From Kappaphycus alvarezii (Eukaryota; Rhodophyta; Florideophyceae; Gigartinales; Solieriaceae), in NCBI GenBank assembly GCA_002205965.3, contig NADL03000763.1, positions 620,001 through 684,000 of the forward strand: a DNA stretch of 64,000 nt, given 5' to 3'. Below the pieces are notes generated by a model that saw only the letters and a list, made by a program, of their open reading frames with translations, had not been told where the DNA came from and ran no database searches. A program made the translations under genes and the position numbers. The number at the start of each line of letters is the position of its first letter. The first letter of the stretch is position 1. Below are positions 11,106 to 24,319 of this stretch, piece by piece.

Positions 11106-12947
11106 AACTCCTACATGACGTGAAAACATGTGTATTCTACGCACATACCGGTATTTTTTCATAATTCATCATAATTGAGAACTATTGTGATTCCAAAGTT
11201 TATGGTCGTCTATCAGAAAATTATGCCGTTAGGGATATTAGATTTTCAGTCTTCAGTATAACACTAATTCCGAAATCCCATGATTGATATACTATACTGT
11301 ACTGTGTATTTAAGTGATCCAGCTGTTTATAATTTGGTGCACCCCATAAGATTAGTGATCTAATGCGATAGAGTCAATGATCCGAAATATCACTGACCCT
11401 AAAGCAAGTTTGACGCCATAATCTACAAAAACATGCAGACAACACAACGGTCAGTTTGGGGTTCCAAGGGGAGTTTTGGAAGTCAAAAAAGGGTTTATGA
11501 TCACTATAAATACCAAACGGACCAACTCTTAACATTTACGAACTGAACTGATACTAAACCGTTTGTTCCTCTCCTTCTCAACCCTAGTCTGACATTTTGC
11601 TCCGCAGATGTAGGAACACTCCGTTCTCTTCCTCAGCTCGCATTTTCAGGGGTTTTGGTCCAGTTGCCTCTTACAAGAGGGCAACAGAACTCGACGTAGC
11701 AAGACGTAATATGCTCTTCATTGTCTCTTAAGCTTACTTAGCCCCCTAATTATCTCCCTTATTTCCAACACGTTCACTGTAAGCAGTGGCATTCAGCTCA
11801 AATCACATCTGCTAAGCATCTAGGGCAGATTTAGCCTGTAAAACACCCAAAGTTCTTCACATCAGTGATGAGCGGCTGATTTCATTTCTATACTGCGATT
11901 GTGAGACCATTCCAAGAAATTTTCTCGAGGAGAGCTCTCCTTAACTGTGTTACATATTCCAACACGTATTTCGCAGGATTTTTGTGCAGAGAAGAAGGAG
12001 ATAGATTAATTCTGAAAGGACCTGAGGACGATTAATGTGATTTTATCAGTTCTATTTTGGCGATTTTTGACAATTCAACTTCCACAATGTTCAGAATGAC
12101 CCCATTATTACACTTAATCAATCCAGATTATGTCGAAAGAAGCTCTAAAGGTTTAAGGATTTACTTCGAATGCATTAAAAAAGACTCTATTGAGCGATGA
12201 ATATATCAATAAATGTTTACAATCAAAAATTGGAAAAATTGATCAGGACTGACTTATCGGACAATGGCAGCAGTAGCGATATGAACAACAATTAATAGAA
12301 ATAAATAATAGCTAGTCTTGGCCTGAAACATTGGTTACAGTAGGCAACGAAAACACCACATCAAGTGCATTTGCAAGGGATGGGCTTGAGTTGTCATTAA
12401 ACGTCTGTAGACGCCCTAATCGAAACCAAAAAGGATCAATTATTGCCGCCTGGGACAGGCAAATATCCACGCGAATATTTTCAATATCCATCGGTCACTG
12501 ACAAAAAAATTCTCGAACTACAAGTTTAGCGGCGAAGAGCGAGGCCTTTGAGGTCCTTTCGATCCACCTCAGTTTGCCTCAGCGCGTCCACTTGGACATG
12601 AGTGGAGGGTTTGTTTCACTGATAACCCGTAAAGGGGAATAGCGACATAGGTACATGTGCTAATTCTGCAAGTCGAACGACGCGAATCAGAAATGTAGGC
12701 GGCTATAGTCAATGAATCAATTTTTTTCAATTTTACTCAGTCACCCTACAAAGAAAATAAGCGTAAACGAGTAAACATCACTACAGAGTAGTATAAAGCA
12801 TCATCTAATTATGACAAAAGTGGTAATTGCGTATGTGATTTTGAAGCAGTTACGTCCTGTATCTGAATGGTACATCCAAACCTCTTTGTTCAGTTTCAAG
12901 CACTCAGCGTAGATAAATTTGGACTGTTTGTCGGATTTGTAAAATTT
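11106..12947. other. AT-rich non-coding interval
   Basis: No open frame of note and no recognisable motif on either strand over 1.8 kb. Probably old transposon-derived or spacer DNA. Confidence 0.5.
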
Positions 12948-14496
12948 TCAACCGCTTTGAAACGCCGCTTTCGTTGGGGGGGCATCGACTCCATTGCGAG
13001 TTTTCATTGTAGGCATCAAGGTCATTCCAGTACACCAGGCCAACGACGGAATAAAATGCTCTGGAACGACAATGTCAGATCTGCGGAAGCCAATAGATTC
13101 TAATGAATTGTCATTGAGTTGCTCTGCAAGTTTTGTACGAAATTCTTTTTGAGAATGCAATTTTTTGCACTCATCAAACCTTTGTATAACAGCCATAAGT
13201 CAACCATTAAAATGGAAAGCAAAGATGTATAAAACCTTAAAGACCAATAATTGCCTTCCAATTTCTTCCCCAATTCAAGATCGTTCTGTCTGCATCTGTT
13301 ATGCCTGTCAACATGCGAGCACGTTTCATAGTATGTGATACAATCGCTGGAACTGTAATTTCCATTTCCACAAGCACAGATTCATTACCAGCAGACTTTC
13401 AACGGGATTTTCTGTTATGATCTAACGGAATTGTTGTACCAGAAGTACTTACAAAATATCTTCTGTCTTTATTTATCCACAGAACTGCCATAGTAGAAGG
13501 ATGGCGTTCCGTCCCCGGACTTACGCTACAGATATAATCTCCGCGCCTTGAAAGTTTTTGCCCTGACATAAATGACATGGGAAACTGCCTTTTCACATTC
13601 TTGATGACACCTGTAAACCTCAGTCCATATTCGAAAAGTTCTTTTGCTGTAGCCACAGACGCAAATACATAGTCTACATAAAAAAGCAGACTTGAATGAA
13701 ACCAAGGCTCTGAACGGCGAGAAAAAAAGCAGTACCATGGGATATATTTGATTCATAGCGCCGATTACTCCTGTAAGATGCTGACAAAATAATGTCAAGA
13801 TTCAATATAATGCCGCTGACACGGCAGCATTGAGTCTTGATTTCACATCCGTTTCAGGCTTCCGGACGGTGGAAACATACATAGTGCGGGAGTCCTTCTG
13901 ACATCCAATTTCCCCCATTACGTACGACATGCTTTCATCAACAAAAAATCTCTCCAAAAACGATAATATTGACCATTTATGCAGTTTTATGGTCACCACG
14001 AATCCACTGACCAAAGGCCATCTTCTGGTAGTGCTTTCATTTTCCTTGTAGCGGCTGAATATAATACATGAGATCAGTGCTTCGAAACGGTTCCTTGAAA
14101 TTATTTTTCCAAACATCGCTAATGTAATGTAACTGGATGTAGACTGTGTACTTCAAAGTTACCTTCTGCCTGTGACCTCTAATTTGCACAGCAATATGAG
14201 AGAATTCCTAAAAACTTAAGAATTTCACTAGCTATGCTCATGCATGTGGCCACCATTAGCGAGTTTCTGGTTTGTACGTTCGTTAATTGTGGTAAGCTTT
14301 TCGAGGGGAAACATGCAAAGGAAAAAATCATACGGGTCTTCCCATACTCGGTATAAGCTTGAATGTACGTGTCCCCTGTTGGAACAATTACCCCCCATGG
14401 ACGATGTGCCGTTGACATATTCGAAGTTAAAAATACCTCCTGATTGATCCAAAATTTTTCATGCACTTCTTTGCATACCGTTCCTACTCCGGCCAT
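12948..14496 (-). pseudogene. piggyBac-type (DDE_Tnp_1_7) transposase remnant
   Basis: Minus-strand fragments in several frames follow the order of a piggyBac-derived transposase. An upstream piece is at 14179-14496. The catalytic-domain start is at 13802-14116 (MFGKIISRNRFEALISCIIF, then LVSGFV, LHKWSILSFLERFFVDESMS with the first Asp/Glu context). A middle piece is at 13526-13798. A late piece at 13399-13656 has FTGVIKNVKRQFPMSFMSG and STMAVLWINKDRRYFVSTSG, which corresponds to the conserved late-domain W-x-D-x-R-x-(F/V)-x-S-T block. A last piece is at 12948-13196. Several stops and shifts make it non-functional. Further minus-strand coding traces up to about 14730 may be its N-terminus. 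Confidence 0.75.
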
Positions 14497-15294
14497 CCCA
14501 TTGGCTTCTTCTCGTGTTTCTTCTTCTGAAGGTTGGCGATTTGGTAGCTAAATCACGGCAGCAGATATCTCCATTTCATTGAACGTTGCTGGGCCAACTT
14601 CTGATGATTCTCCTGGCTTGATGTTGAAAACTTTCAAGCTGAAGCGCTTTGTCCTATCCTGCGCAGACCAGTGTGCGGTGAACGAAGTTTGACGTCTTTT
14701 GGTAGATATTAAGACTTCTGTGCTGGCCACGGTTCCACTGAAGCACTTAATTCTCCAAAGAGAAAGGAATAGTCGCTTTCAGCCAGCCGCTGACGTGACA
14801 AGGTTTTTACTCGTTTTGACAAGGTTTCCGGTCTGTTGACGGGGGTCATTTGGATTCGTTATTTTTGGTTAAAATTTTCGTTGTTGACAAACTTGTTGTG
14901 TGTTAAAGTGAACACTTGAGGTATAAACTCCGAAGTTTCGTACGGGTAGCTACCTAGGGGTGCTATTAAATATGGCGAAAAGCTAATGCTGTCATTCTGT
15001 AAGTTTTTTTATATAAAATGTAGCCGCTAGAAATATGGACTTATTTGAGTACAATTTTCCTCAGGACATTAGCATTTACTTATCTATAAATGAAAAAAGA
15101 TCTGTTTTTCCCAGTCATATCGAAAGCATTCAAACTAGAACTGCACATACGTTTGATTGATAAAACTGAAACCCTATTGTGTATTCAGTTTTTTCTGTAC
15201 TTCTTTGCAATATCTAATTGTTGAAATATTTTAGGCTGCGTCACCACAAGAAATGATTTCCGATGCGGAGCTTTCAAAATTTTTTAATTTCTTA

Positions 15295-16382
15295 AATTGT
15301 CTCAAAGCTCGGGACAAGTTTTCTGAACGAAACGTTTCATGTGGATCTGAAATACATTACAGTACTTCTGCAACTGGTCAAGGAACCCTGACAGTTCCTG
15401 AAAAACTAGACCCATCGGAGGAGGTGTCCAGAAAATTCTTATGTTGGGAGTATGATGTGTCGCAGTACAGTATACTAACCACCAGCACCAACAATCACCG
15501 TCTCCATTATGCCACCGTCGACGTATGCGGCGACCAATCTGTTGATCTCGCCCGCCCGTGTCCTCTCCGTCCCCGTAGCTTCCGTTCCTGATCTCGTAGG
15601 CTTTGCCAGAGGGAGCCCTGACCTTGGCAGCTGCCGAAGCCATCTTCGCTGACTTAACCCGTCGTTCTGACCCACGCAGCAACTGGGAAGAGGGCATCTC
15701 CGCCCGCGTTGGGCGCTTCAAACCCTCTGCCCCCGCACCAGATTCCTCCAAACTACTCTCAAAGCAATAATTGCCATTGGACTCGCCCCCTACGCCGAGC
15801 CTTACAGCGCAATAAAGCCGCAGAGCCACGCTTAGAACTCCCTCCTGGCGGCTTCCGACACTGCCGGCCGCATCATCCCCTCCCACGGTTTCCTCCCCTG
15901 TTTCGACCGACGAATCTACGTGGTCATCCTCAAACCCGCTCTCGCCCAGTTCTCGCACAAAGTTGCTCACCTCCACCACTCTTTCAGCTAAACTCTCTGT
16001 CCGCCGCCGTGCAGCCCACGACCAGGACTTCAAGAATCCCTCTCCCTCTAAGGAAGCACTGCTCACCTCCGCGACTCAAGGCGCGACTGCGACCGCAATC
16101 TCTCCCACCCTCCTACCCCCCCATCAAAAGATCGCCCCGCCCTCCCTCACAATCCTCGAAAATCCCGACCGCTTCCTGTTCCGTCTCCTCTAGCGTTCAG
16201 GGCGAGAAACATCCCGGATCTATTCTTTAGCTCTCGACTCGTTGGGACCGCCATCGGTGCCCTGAGGACTTAGGAGGTGTCGGGAAATCTCTACGAATAG
16301 GTTAACAGCCAAATTTTTAATTTTTTTTTAAAATGGCTCTGGTTCAATGGAAAATCTGACTCACCTCCACCCCGCTGAATGG
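15295..16382 (+). repeat. Left arm of a ~1 kb inverted repeat (partner 26172-27175)
   Basis: The reverse complement of 26172-27175 aligns along this whole stretch. Matches run from the outer AATTGTCTCAAAG, through CTTCTGCAACTGGTCAAGG, to the inner CCATCGGTGCCC and TCTACGAATAG. The two arms share a broken reading frame pointing inward (plus strand here, minus strand in the right arm). Shared peptide blocks are LLPAASD.AG.IIPS, FLPCFDRR, KPALAQFSH, PPTPPSKDRPA and a common end GTAIGALRT..VSGNLYE. The shared frame has stops in both arms. The arms could be long terminal inverted repeats of one element or two opposite copies of one repeat family. Confidence 0.8.
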
Positions 16383-16477
16383 CCTCTACATTAGTACGAC
16401 TCAGTGGCTGGGTCTCGGAGGGCTTTGAAATTTATTTTTCTTGACGATGGCCAAAAGCGTATTTCTTATCTCGTCTT

Positions 16478-17484
16478 TCACCTTGACACCTCCTCCAACT
16501 TCACTTTGGGCCCAGTCACCTTTTCAAGCGCCTTCTTATTCTCGAGATACCAACGAGAACAATCTTTGTATATAATTTCCATTTCTCTGGCGGTGCGCGG
16601 GTGAGTACTGATTCCCTTAGTGTTTATGATAAAGTTGTGGAGCTTCATTGCCACGCTGATCACCATCGAACTTTTCAAAACAGAGTAACCCAAGGGATTT
16701 TGCATTGTTTCCCATTTCTTAACTAGCATACCAAAAGCTTGCTAGACATGAATTCGCAAAGACGACAAAAAAATTTAAGGCATCCTGCCATTCATCTGCT
16801 TCTGATGCAGGGATGGGGGTAATTAGATATGGAATGGTCTAATTAGCCTCATCTCCAACTATCCAAAACGGAGTTGGAAGTTTTCCTGATTCCAGAAATT
16901 GAGCAGTACTTGAGATCGCAAATGCAAGAGAAACATGCGTAGAAGCCAAACAACGTACCGAAAAAGATAAAAAAGATAGTCGGAATCAACAACAGCGTGA
17001 ACAGGAAGGGCAAAAAAACCTTTTCGGTTGTAGTACGAGCTTGGTTGCGGATCTGCGTGCGGCTTCATAATGCGCACAGCGATTTCATCAAAAGACCCCA
17101 CACATCTATCTAGAGGGCTTATTGACTTCCGTTGCGTTTTAAATCGCATAGCACAGTCCATGAGGCCTCTTTGTGTCTTGGGGTATCCGGAAAGAAGCAA
17201 TTTTCAGTCTTGTCTTGTAACAATACCTTTTTCTTAAAAATTCGGCGCACAATTTTTTCTTTCATTCTGTAGCACACTGCAATGTCCCATTTGGACCTCC
17301 CTGCCAGTTTGCGGAGCTTAATAGCCAGCTTGACCTCTGTGGGGATCACCTTAGAAGTAAACCCTAGTTGAGCGCTAGTATTTCCATTGAGCTGGCCATT
17401 TAAAATTGATAGCAGTTTCGCCATCATTTCTCCCTCCATCCGGAACATGGTCGAAAACTTTTGTTCAGTAAGGTCACTAGCCAC
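16478..17484 (-). pseudogene. PIF/Harbinger transposase remnant (HARBI1-like, DDE_Tnp_4)
   Basis: Three minus-strand blocks in order. Block 17119-17484 is the helical N-terminus (FRMEGEMMAKLLSIL, EVKLAIKLRKLAGRSKWDIA). Block 16859-17200 has CVGSFDEIAVRIMKPHADP and the hallmark SYYNRKGFFALPVHAVVDSD, containing catalytic-domain motifs of HARBI1. Block 16478-16729 is the end (MLVKKWETMQNPLGYSVLKS, AMKLHNFIIN). The blocks overlap in different frames, so at least two frameshifts separate them, and it is not functional as it stands. PIF/Harbinger elements usually need a second Myb/SANT-like protein. None is clearly attached here. Confidence 0.85.
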
Positions 17485-17933
17485 CGCTTGAATCGACAGG
17501 TATGTTTGGAGTGGCTTTCTGAGCTATTTATTTAGCTCTCAGCTGTTCCTATCTCATGGAAAGTATTTCGTAGCTTAGAATCGCCACTTTTGTTGCCGGT
17601 GAATACATAGAGGGAGAAATACGGATGAAATATGTCAGTGCGCAGGGGGACTGATCACAGCAGTAAAATCGTATCCACGGGATGGTGATGAATAGAGAAC
17701 CTGCATAACATAAAAAACTTCTGAACGCGTTAGTGATTTGCAGGTACTTTTGGGGAGGTGGGCAGTCCGTAACATGGATAGTTACCTGCTTTAAACGTGC
17801 CGAACTATAATCCGGAGTCATCAAACCTCCTGAAAGGGGTTTAAAAGTCCGTACTGGTTAAGGTGAACATATCTTTTAGATTCCAACACACCAACACACC
17901 GTCAGCGTTTCACGGACAAGGCACTGTTCGCTC

Positions 17934-20420
17934 ACGCTCGCTCCGAGTGGCTTGATCAGCATCTGCCCGCATCCATCTCAGCGCGCCGGTCCCGACGGGC
18001 TGAAGTGCTTGCGCGGACGCCTGCTACGGGAAGGCAATGGGGTCACTTTGTAACAATCCGCTTGCGGATGTGAATGACCCTCACGCCATCTGGCAGCTCA
18101 CTACCCTTCTCCTACATCCTGCATGCCTTGTATCCCAACTCCCTGCAGCAGAACTGCTGCCTTCTCTCTCCGACATAATAAATTCCTGTCCATGGACTTA
18201 GCTCAAGGTCCTAAACGCAAGCCGGTCCGATTCACATCTTAGTATATAAATTCATCAGTCCCGAGGCAGTTGTCGCCGGCAAAGGCGTCCTGTCACAGCT
18301 GGTCTCGCGGATATCGCTCAAGAACCTCTCGGAATCTGTCCTTCCCCTACCGGCAGCCGCTACCCTGCTCTCACTGCAACCTCGTGTCAACAAGATACTG
18401 CCAATAGCGGTCGGAAAAGCCCTCGGTCGCATCATCACAAAGACGCTGCTGGCAGCCGCTATCGATGAATCCCGTGAATTCCTCGCTCCATAGAAATGGC
18501 GAATGATATTACATCAGGGATAAACACGATCACTTACGACACCGTCACGATTCCGGCCCGGTTTTCGCGAAGTTCAAACATCGCCACCGTCCTCATTGAC
18601 GTGAACAATGCCTTCTACCAAGTTTAAGGACATCAATGTCAGCTTGGCTCAAATCTCTCGCCTCGCGCCTCTCATTTATAGTGAATATGGTCTACGGACG
18701 CACACCGCCACAGTTTATCTTACCTGAACGCTACCATACGATGCTCGCGAGTGCACAGGACACGCAGCAAGGTGACTCAGGCTGTTTTTCTCTCTCACAA
18801 TCCAGTCGCTCGAACGGCGGATTTCCGAGGAAACGAAGATCTCCCTCATCCAGTGGTACGCAGATCATGGTACCCTTGTGGGGCCCCTCGACGGCCTCCG
18901 CGGGGAGTTACACCTCCTCCGTGGCGAAGGTCCCGCATACGGCTTATACCTGAACCAGGAAAAATCCATAATCTGCTAGCCAACGGTGCCCAAGCCGGAC
19001 AAGTATGTCTTTCGCGAATATTTCAACGTCACCGAATGCCGCAAGTTGCAGGAGGACTTTCCGCTGGCTTTCGACCTCCCAGGTGTCCCGCTGGGTAACC
19101 AGGCCTTCATTAACGGGTTGCTCTGGGAAAAAGTGGGGAGCTGTCGCCGGACCTTGGAACTCCTTCAAGACTTCTTTGACCTCTGCGCCCGATTCTACAC
19201 GCACTTGTTCTGCGTCTAGGCATGCCTATTGACCCATGCGTTCAAACTTGCTGAAACGCGTTTCGCCCTCGCCGCAGAGGGAGATTTCTATGCGCTTAAA
19301 CGATCGTCTTACACAGCGCTCCATGGAGTGGCCCTCATAGACGATGCCTGAATCCAGGTGAAATTTCCCATCCGCCACGGCGGCTAGGACTTTACACTCC
19401 TCCCCTCCCGTTCTTCCATGGCGCAACGGTGGCTAGCGTTACTGACTCGGCCCATATTAGCCCCGAGAACATCGCCTTAAGTGGTCCCTGCTCTTCGGCG
19501 ATCGCTGGGACTCGCAATCGCCGCGACCGTACATCCTTCCTACGTAACGCGGCCTCCAGCATAAGAAAGTTCGTCCTCCGCATCTCCGGGAGCCCCTACT
19601 CCGTGGATCTCGTCTCCTACGACCCTATCTCCATCACATCACACACCTGCATTTAAACCTTCCTAAAGGGGCTGCAGAAGGGGGGCATCGCCATGAAATT
19701 CACATAAGACGACTTGTGGGTGAGTCATATACCCCAACCCCGACTACCCCAGCCCCGAAGAAGTCCTGTGTAGGATTCTCGGACAGGTTTTTCGCCAGAG
19801 TTTCGGCTCCGGTTTCCTCTTCGCCCACCCCATCACCGCCACTCATGTGTCCGCTGAGCACTGACGAAGCATGCTCCACCGCCACCCGGGGCCCTCGGTC
19901 TATGATGACTGGCTCGCACTCGACCGAGAGCACTGCGAGCGCCCGATGGACGTATATAGCGACCATTTCGCTTAACTCTGCCCTGCAGGGTTCGGTCGCA
20001 CGCACCGCCGCAACTCGCTTTGCAAACTTTTTTCCTACCGCCTCTCCCGCGCAGCTGGACTGGACTGCTAAGACGAGGTGCCGCTCCTCGTCTTTGGCAC
20101 AGAATTACGGACAGCTGAAATGCTGGGGCACCCACCCACTGCTCCCGATAGCACCACACTGCGCGCGATTGGGTGTAACATCAAATTCGCTTCCACCATT
20201 AAAGACGTCACCCGCGCCAAGGCCACACAGGTCGCAGTCGTAGCCACAAACGCTTCTTACCGAGACAAGATAACGACCTTCAGCGAAAGCTTTCACGGCG
20301 CCTCCCTCCCCTTCCGAAAAACCGAACCTCGCATTGAATTTCGACATTTAGCCTGTGGCATTCGTCTACCTCGGTGTCCTCGCTCCGAGTACTGTGTTGT
20401 TCTTCGAAAATATACACCTC
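17934..20420 (+). pseudogene. Non-LTR retrotransposon reverse transcriptase remnant
   Basis: Many plus-strand peptide blocks in all three frames follow the order of a non-LTR reverse transcriptase. They include ILPIAVGKALGRIITKTLL (about 18400-18455), TVLIDVNNAFYQV with the first catalytic Asp (about 18590-18628), NMVYGRTPPQFILPERYH (18681-18740), AQDTQQGDSG (18757-18784, the QGD motif), IQWYADHGTLVGPLDGLRG (about 18855-18910, where the usual YADD box reads YADH), and GVPLGNQAFINGLLWEKVGS. An extended thumb/linker region follows to about 20400. Frame changes and stops are frequent. The 5' end before 17934 is not defined. With the endonuclease piece at 21.7-22.3 kb this fits the class of non-LTR elements that carry a restriction-like endonuclease. 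Confidence 0.75.
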
Positions 20421-21689
20421 ACCGACGTTGGATTGCCTATTACTTTTTAGCCTCTTATTGTCGGATCTTGTAAGGGACACTTTTGATAGGTGAATTAAAC
20501 TTGTTTTCCATGCATCACTACTTTTCCCTATTTGAACGAGGCTATAGCGGCAACCATGGAGTTTACAGCCCTCTTCGCCTAGCTATCCTAATTCCCATCG
20601 AGGTCCTTTTCATTCGTTCCAGAAACCCTTCTACCAGAATTTACTGAGGAATGGCCCACCTTTCCTTTCAGGAAACTTCGAGCTCCTTCCTGAACACTTC
20701 TGCTTCGCATGATTCGAGCACGGGACCGGCAATCTCGATTCCAACGATTTGAAAAATCCCATCGATTGCAACTTCTGTCTCCATAATTTCTTCATTCGGG
20801 AGCTGCAGACCGCTTCTGCCCAAACCTATTGGAAAGATGACATCTGGGACGCTTATCACAACCCCTCAGACTACAATGGAGAGGCTGTACGCCGATGAGC
20901 TTTGCGCAACTCCCTTCTCTCCCATGAAGCCTGACCCTTCTTAATCGCACACCACATCTCCGCGTATTTCGCACAATACCCTGTATGGTCCATCATATTA
21001 CGCTGATATCTGGACTTCCTGTTTACGAGGACTCGACTAACCGTCTTCGCTGCCACCATTGTTGGTCTCGGTGGGGTAAGTTAAGGTCCCCCAATTAGTC
21101 TTGTAAACTAAAAGGGGAGAGAATTTAGTGGAGAAGCGCGGGTTATGAAACGGAGACGGGGTGCTCCAGGCTAACTTCGACCCATGTAAGGGAGTAGCCT
21201 TTCAGTAAACGAAGATTTTTTATGTGAAGAAGAAAGTAAGTAGGCGTGCGTAGGGCGCAAGTAAAATTTTTTATGGTTACTGGGAGTCCCGGAAGGACTG
21301 CAATGGACCCTCCCACTCAAGGGATGTAATGACAAGCCATGAGGGGGGAGTTCGAGATCGGAGCTGCTAAGGAATAATTTGGAGAGCGCAGAACCGGATT
21401 CACATCGTATCAATGTGTGGAAGGCAGCATAGTGGGAGGCCGAGTCGAGTAGGATGTGAAGGTCCTAGAGTTATACCATGAGGACGCAGAAAATCCAAGA
21501 GAATGGTCGTGAGCCTTAGCTTGAGGTTGCCATAGGAACGACAAGAAGTGTTTTTATGGAGCTTGGGCATGTCAACGCCCTGGGTAGGCAGGCGAGGTTT
21601 GGCTGACAGGAGGGGATGGTGAGAATTTTTAGTGGGGATAGGACAGTAAAGACGAGATAGTATCAATATTTTGCAAATTACAGTAAGAA
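20421..21689. other. Unassigned insert-like interval within the non-LTR element region
   Basis: No recognised domain. Small minus-strand frames at 20668-20859 and 20871-21059 lie close together and could be pieces of one broken gene. The interval separates the reverse-transcriptase part from the endonuclease part, so it may be a later insertion. Clear insertion boundaries or target duplications are not visible by eye. Confidence 0.3.
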
Positions 21690-22320
21690 ATTTGACGTCT
21701 TTGTGCCACTCACATGCCTTTTCTTGCCCGTCCGCAGCCGCCCCATTCGCCGCTCTCCCAGATACCTTCAGAGCGGACCATACCGCCCCACCGATATGCC
21801 GTACAATGATCGACGTTCGTTTGGAAAAATCCATATTCTTCGGGTGCGAGCGCTGCCCATTCTGCGCACGTGGAGCTTACAGACAACCACCAACGCTTGG
21901 GAAACAGGGAAACCACGCCTAGGTCTGCACCAGCGGCGTCGGTTCTCTCAAGCGCCATAACGTGCTTCGAGACCTCCTCTACAACACCCTGCGTGACCCT
22001 GCAATCAGGGTAAACACCTACCTGTAGAAGATATTTGCCGACGGTATACACAAGGAACACAACGAGCAGCGAGCTCTCGATATCGTCATCGATGATGCCG
22101 CCTTCGCAACCCGACCCCAAGGGATCGACGTTACCATCGTCAGCCCACAATCTCCCCTATACCGCAACCGGGCCCAATCCAGCACAGCCACACTCGACGC
22201 AGCCGAGAAGCGAAAGAACAGCATTTACGTCGAACTCTACGAGGCTGAGGGCATCAAAGTGAGTGCCGCGGCCATTGTCATCTACGGCCAACTGGGTCGA
22301 GAAGTTCAGAGCGTTATATA
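21690..22320 (+). pseudogene. C-terminal zinc-knuckle and restriction-like endonuclease part of a non-LTR retrotransposon
   Basis: A Cys/His cluster (FFGCERCPFCARGAY, then NHA, stop, VCTSGVGSLKRHNVLRDLLY) at about 21838-21985 is followed in the next frames by ATRPQGIDVTIVSPQSPLYR (about 22105-22165), AAEKRKNSIYVELYEAEGI and AAAIVIYGQLGREVQSVI to 22320. The order of Cys-His knuckle, D-V-(S/T)-like core strand, a Lys-rich helix and a final (E/I)-x-Y-G-x-L-G turn matches the PD-(D/E)XK-like endonuclease end of R2/NeSL-type elements, which nick the target to prime reverse transcription. One stop interrupts the knuckle and a frameshift follows. Confidence 0.65.
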
Positions 22321-23280
22321 GGACAAATCCAGCTACACTTTACGGAGAGGCACCGCCCATGCACATGAACAGGATAGTCTGAGAACAAAAGTCTCCGCGT
22401 ACGTTCAAACGTAAACGGCCCGAATGATAAACAACAGGGGCCTCTCCCATGAGCCGCTGCCGTAGTCCAATAGGCCCGAATTGTCCCCAAATAAACATTT
22501 TAAATAAGGTCTCCGTTTCCCCCTTTTCCTGCCATACAAATTGTTCTGAAGAAAAAAAGGCGATCAGATGAAATGAGGTACTCATAACGTCATACAGTGC
22601 AAAAATCACTATTTTACCCAGCAGAGCAAAAAAATCATCAGAGATCCCTTTTCGATCTGCAAGTACCATCCCCATAGCAACAGTTTCCATCAAAATACCA
22701 CGGCTGCTAACGGGTCTTTCACACCTGCAAATCACCACAGCTGTAACACGCAGTTCATGGAATACTAAACTACAGCTCACCCGATCTATATCGTGCTAGC
22801 CTGTTCCTGTTTTTGCAACTCCTTTTTTACCACCGCCCTCTATGATGAGTTCACCAAGTCGAAATAATGATATGATCGTGTCAGGAAATGGGATAGTATC
22901 AGAAAAACTCCTGAATATTTATTACTACTTCAAAACAAAGAATGTGTCTGTTCACAAGAGAATCTTAAAGGAATGAAACATGCGGCTGAAGCTTCCTAAG
23001 TATGTATTGGTGTCAAAATGCACATCACATGTACAGTAGTCCAAAAGATGAAAAACGGGCGGGCCTTATCTGATGTTATGAAATCAAGCCGTCACACCAG
23101 TTCCTATCAGAAATGTAAAGACCATGCTCCGGAAGTGGCTCTCGAGGCATGCCCTACAATTGCCGAGCTACCGCAAGCTGCACGTGGGGAGTAAACGAGG
23201 AGTACTGGAAGTACCCCTGTGAAAGAAGTTGAAGTAAAACTTGGCACAAGATCACGTGGAGTTGTATCGGTCCCGTTTCA
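22321..23280. other. Unassigned interval
   Basis: A 146-codon minus-strand frame (22340-22780) has no recognisable motif and no supporting context, so it is not called as a gene. The rest is non-coding as far as can be seen. Confidence 0.35.
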
Positions 23281-24115
23281 GCTAGAAGACGCAGGTGCGA
23301 AGGGGAATTTTTTCCCTACCTGAGCATGGGCGCTTTTTTGTTGCTGTGAGACGTAGCGAAAGTAGTCGCAAGTGTCTTTGGTTGTCCAAACAGGGATTGA
23401 ACCGACAACAACTAGATGTCCGAATATCTCCAGACCAGTTCTGGGTCGATGTTGCAGAGTGAGTTTTTAATGTCCTCGCGTACAAACCGCAAAAGGACTT
23501 CAGTGCTGTGCTCGAGGACTTCGATATATCCATAATTACAATAGTTCACAGACCAGGATATTTTTTGAAAGAAAAGTGGAGGAATACTGTGCCCCAGTTT
23601 ACAAAAGTTTTTTAAAAGTGGACTGCATCTGGTCAGGGGGATCCAGACACGTTTACTGATTTTCTGATCGTAAAAGGGCCCAACAATGAACTAACCGCAC
23701 TTTCTCAGGGTTTGATTTTGCTTTTCCTTGAGATTGATGGCGGAACTGTCAATATGGATATAGACCTACTTTTGTGTTCACGAAAAATGTATGCGATGAT
23801 CCGAAGGTTTTGCATGAATTACATGAAGGACACGATGATCTTGATGCAGCCATGGATGATATACCTACTATATCCTCCGGTCGCGGTAGGTCGCTGGGAA
23901 AGCGCAAATATATGTGTACTGATGACGCTTGGATGAAATTCTCAGCTCAACAGAGCGAGTACCTCAGCGTTCAGGAGGTTGACCCTCGCATTAGAAGTCA
24001 CGCTGAAGACACAGCTTTACCAGAGTATATTAGGTCTCAAAGCCAGTTACTGGATATCTCGCAAAATAGTCGTCTGTATGTGAAAGATGAGAACATCCCG
24101 AAAAACACCTATTGA
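23281..24115 (+). pseudogene. Possible companion gene of the neighbouring DDE transposase (broken)
   Basis: Plus-strand blocks in changing frames read like one decayed protein: a segment around 23470-23560 with FSAVLEDFDISIITIVHR and KEKWRN, then KWTASGQGDPDTFTDFL near 23610-23660, then HELHEGHDDLDAAMDDIPT and RGRSLGKRKYMCTDDAW (23774-24115). The W-x-x-S-G-Q-G-D-x-x-x-F pattern followed by an acidic stretch and a short basic tail recalls Myb/SANT-like accessory proteins of Harbinger-type elements. It is convergent with the DDE transposase at 24320-25459, as expected of a two-gene element. The family call is tentative. Confidence 0.35.
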
Positions 24116-24319
24116 AAATGTCATCATACTGCCGAGTACTACAGAAGCAGAGTCTGCAGAGACCTGTTTTGATTGAATATAAGTAACATCGCTAGGTCAC
24201 TGATTCATATTGCAGTTATCAAATGAAAATGTAGTACTCATTTAATTAAGTAAATGCTACAGAACTGTACCATGCTTTAGATTTCTGTATACAAAAATTC
24301 ATGCCATGCAAGCAGAACG

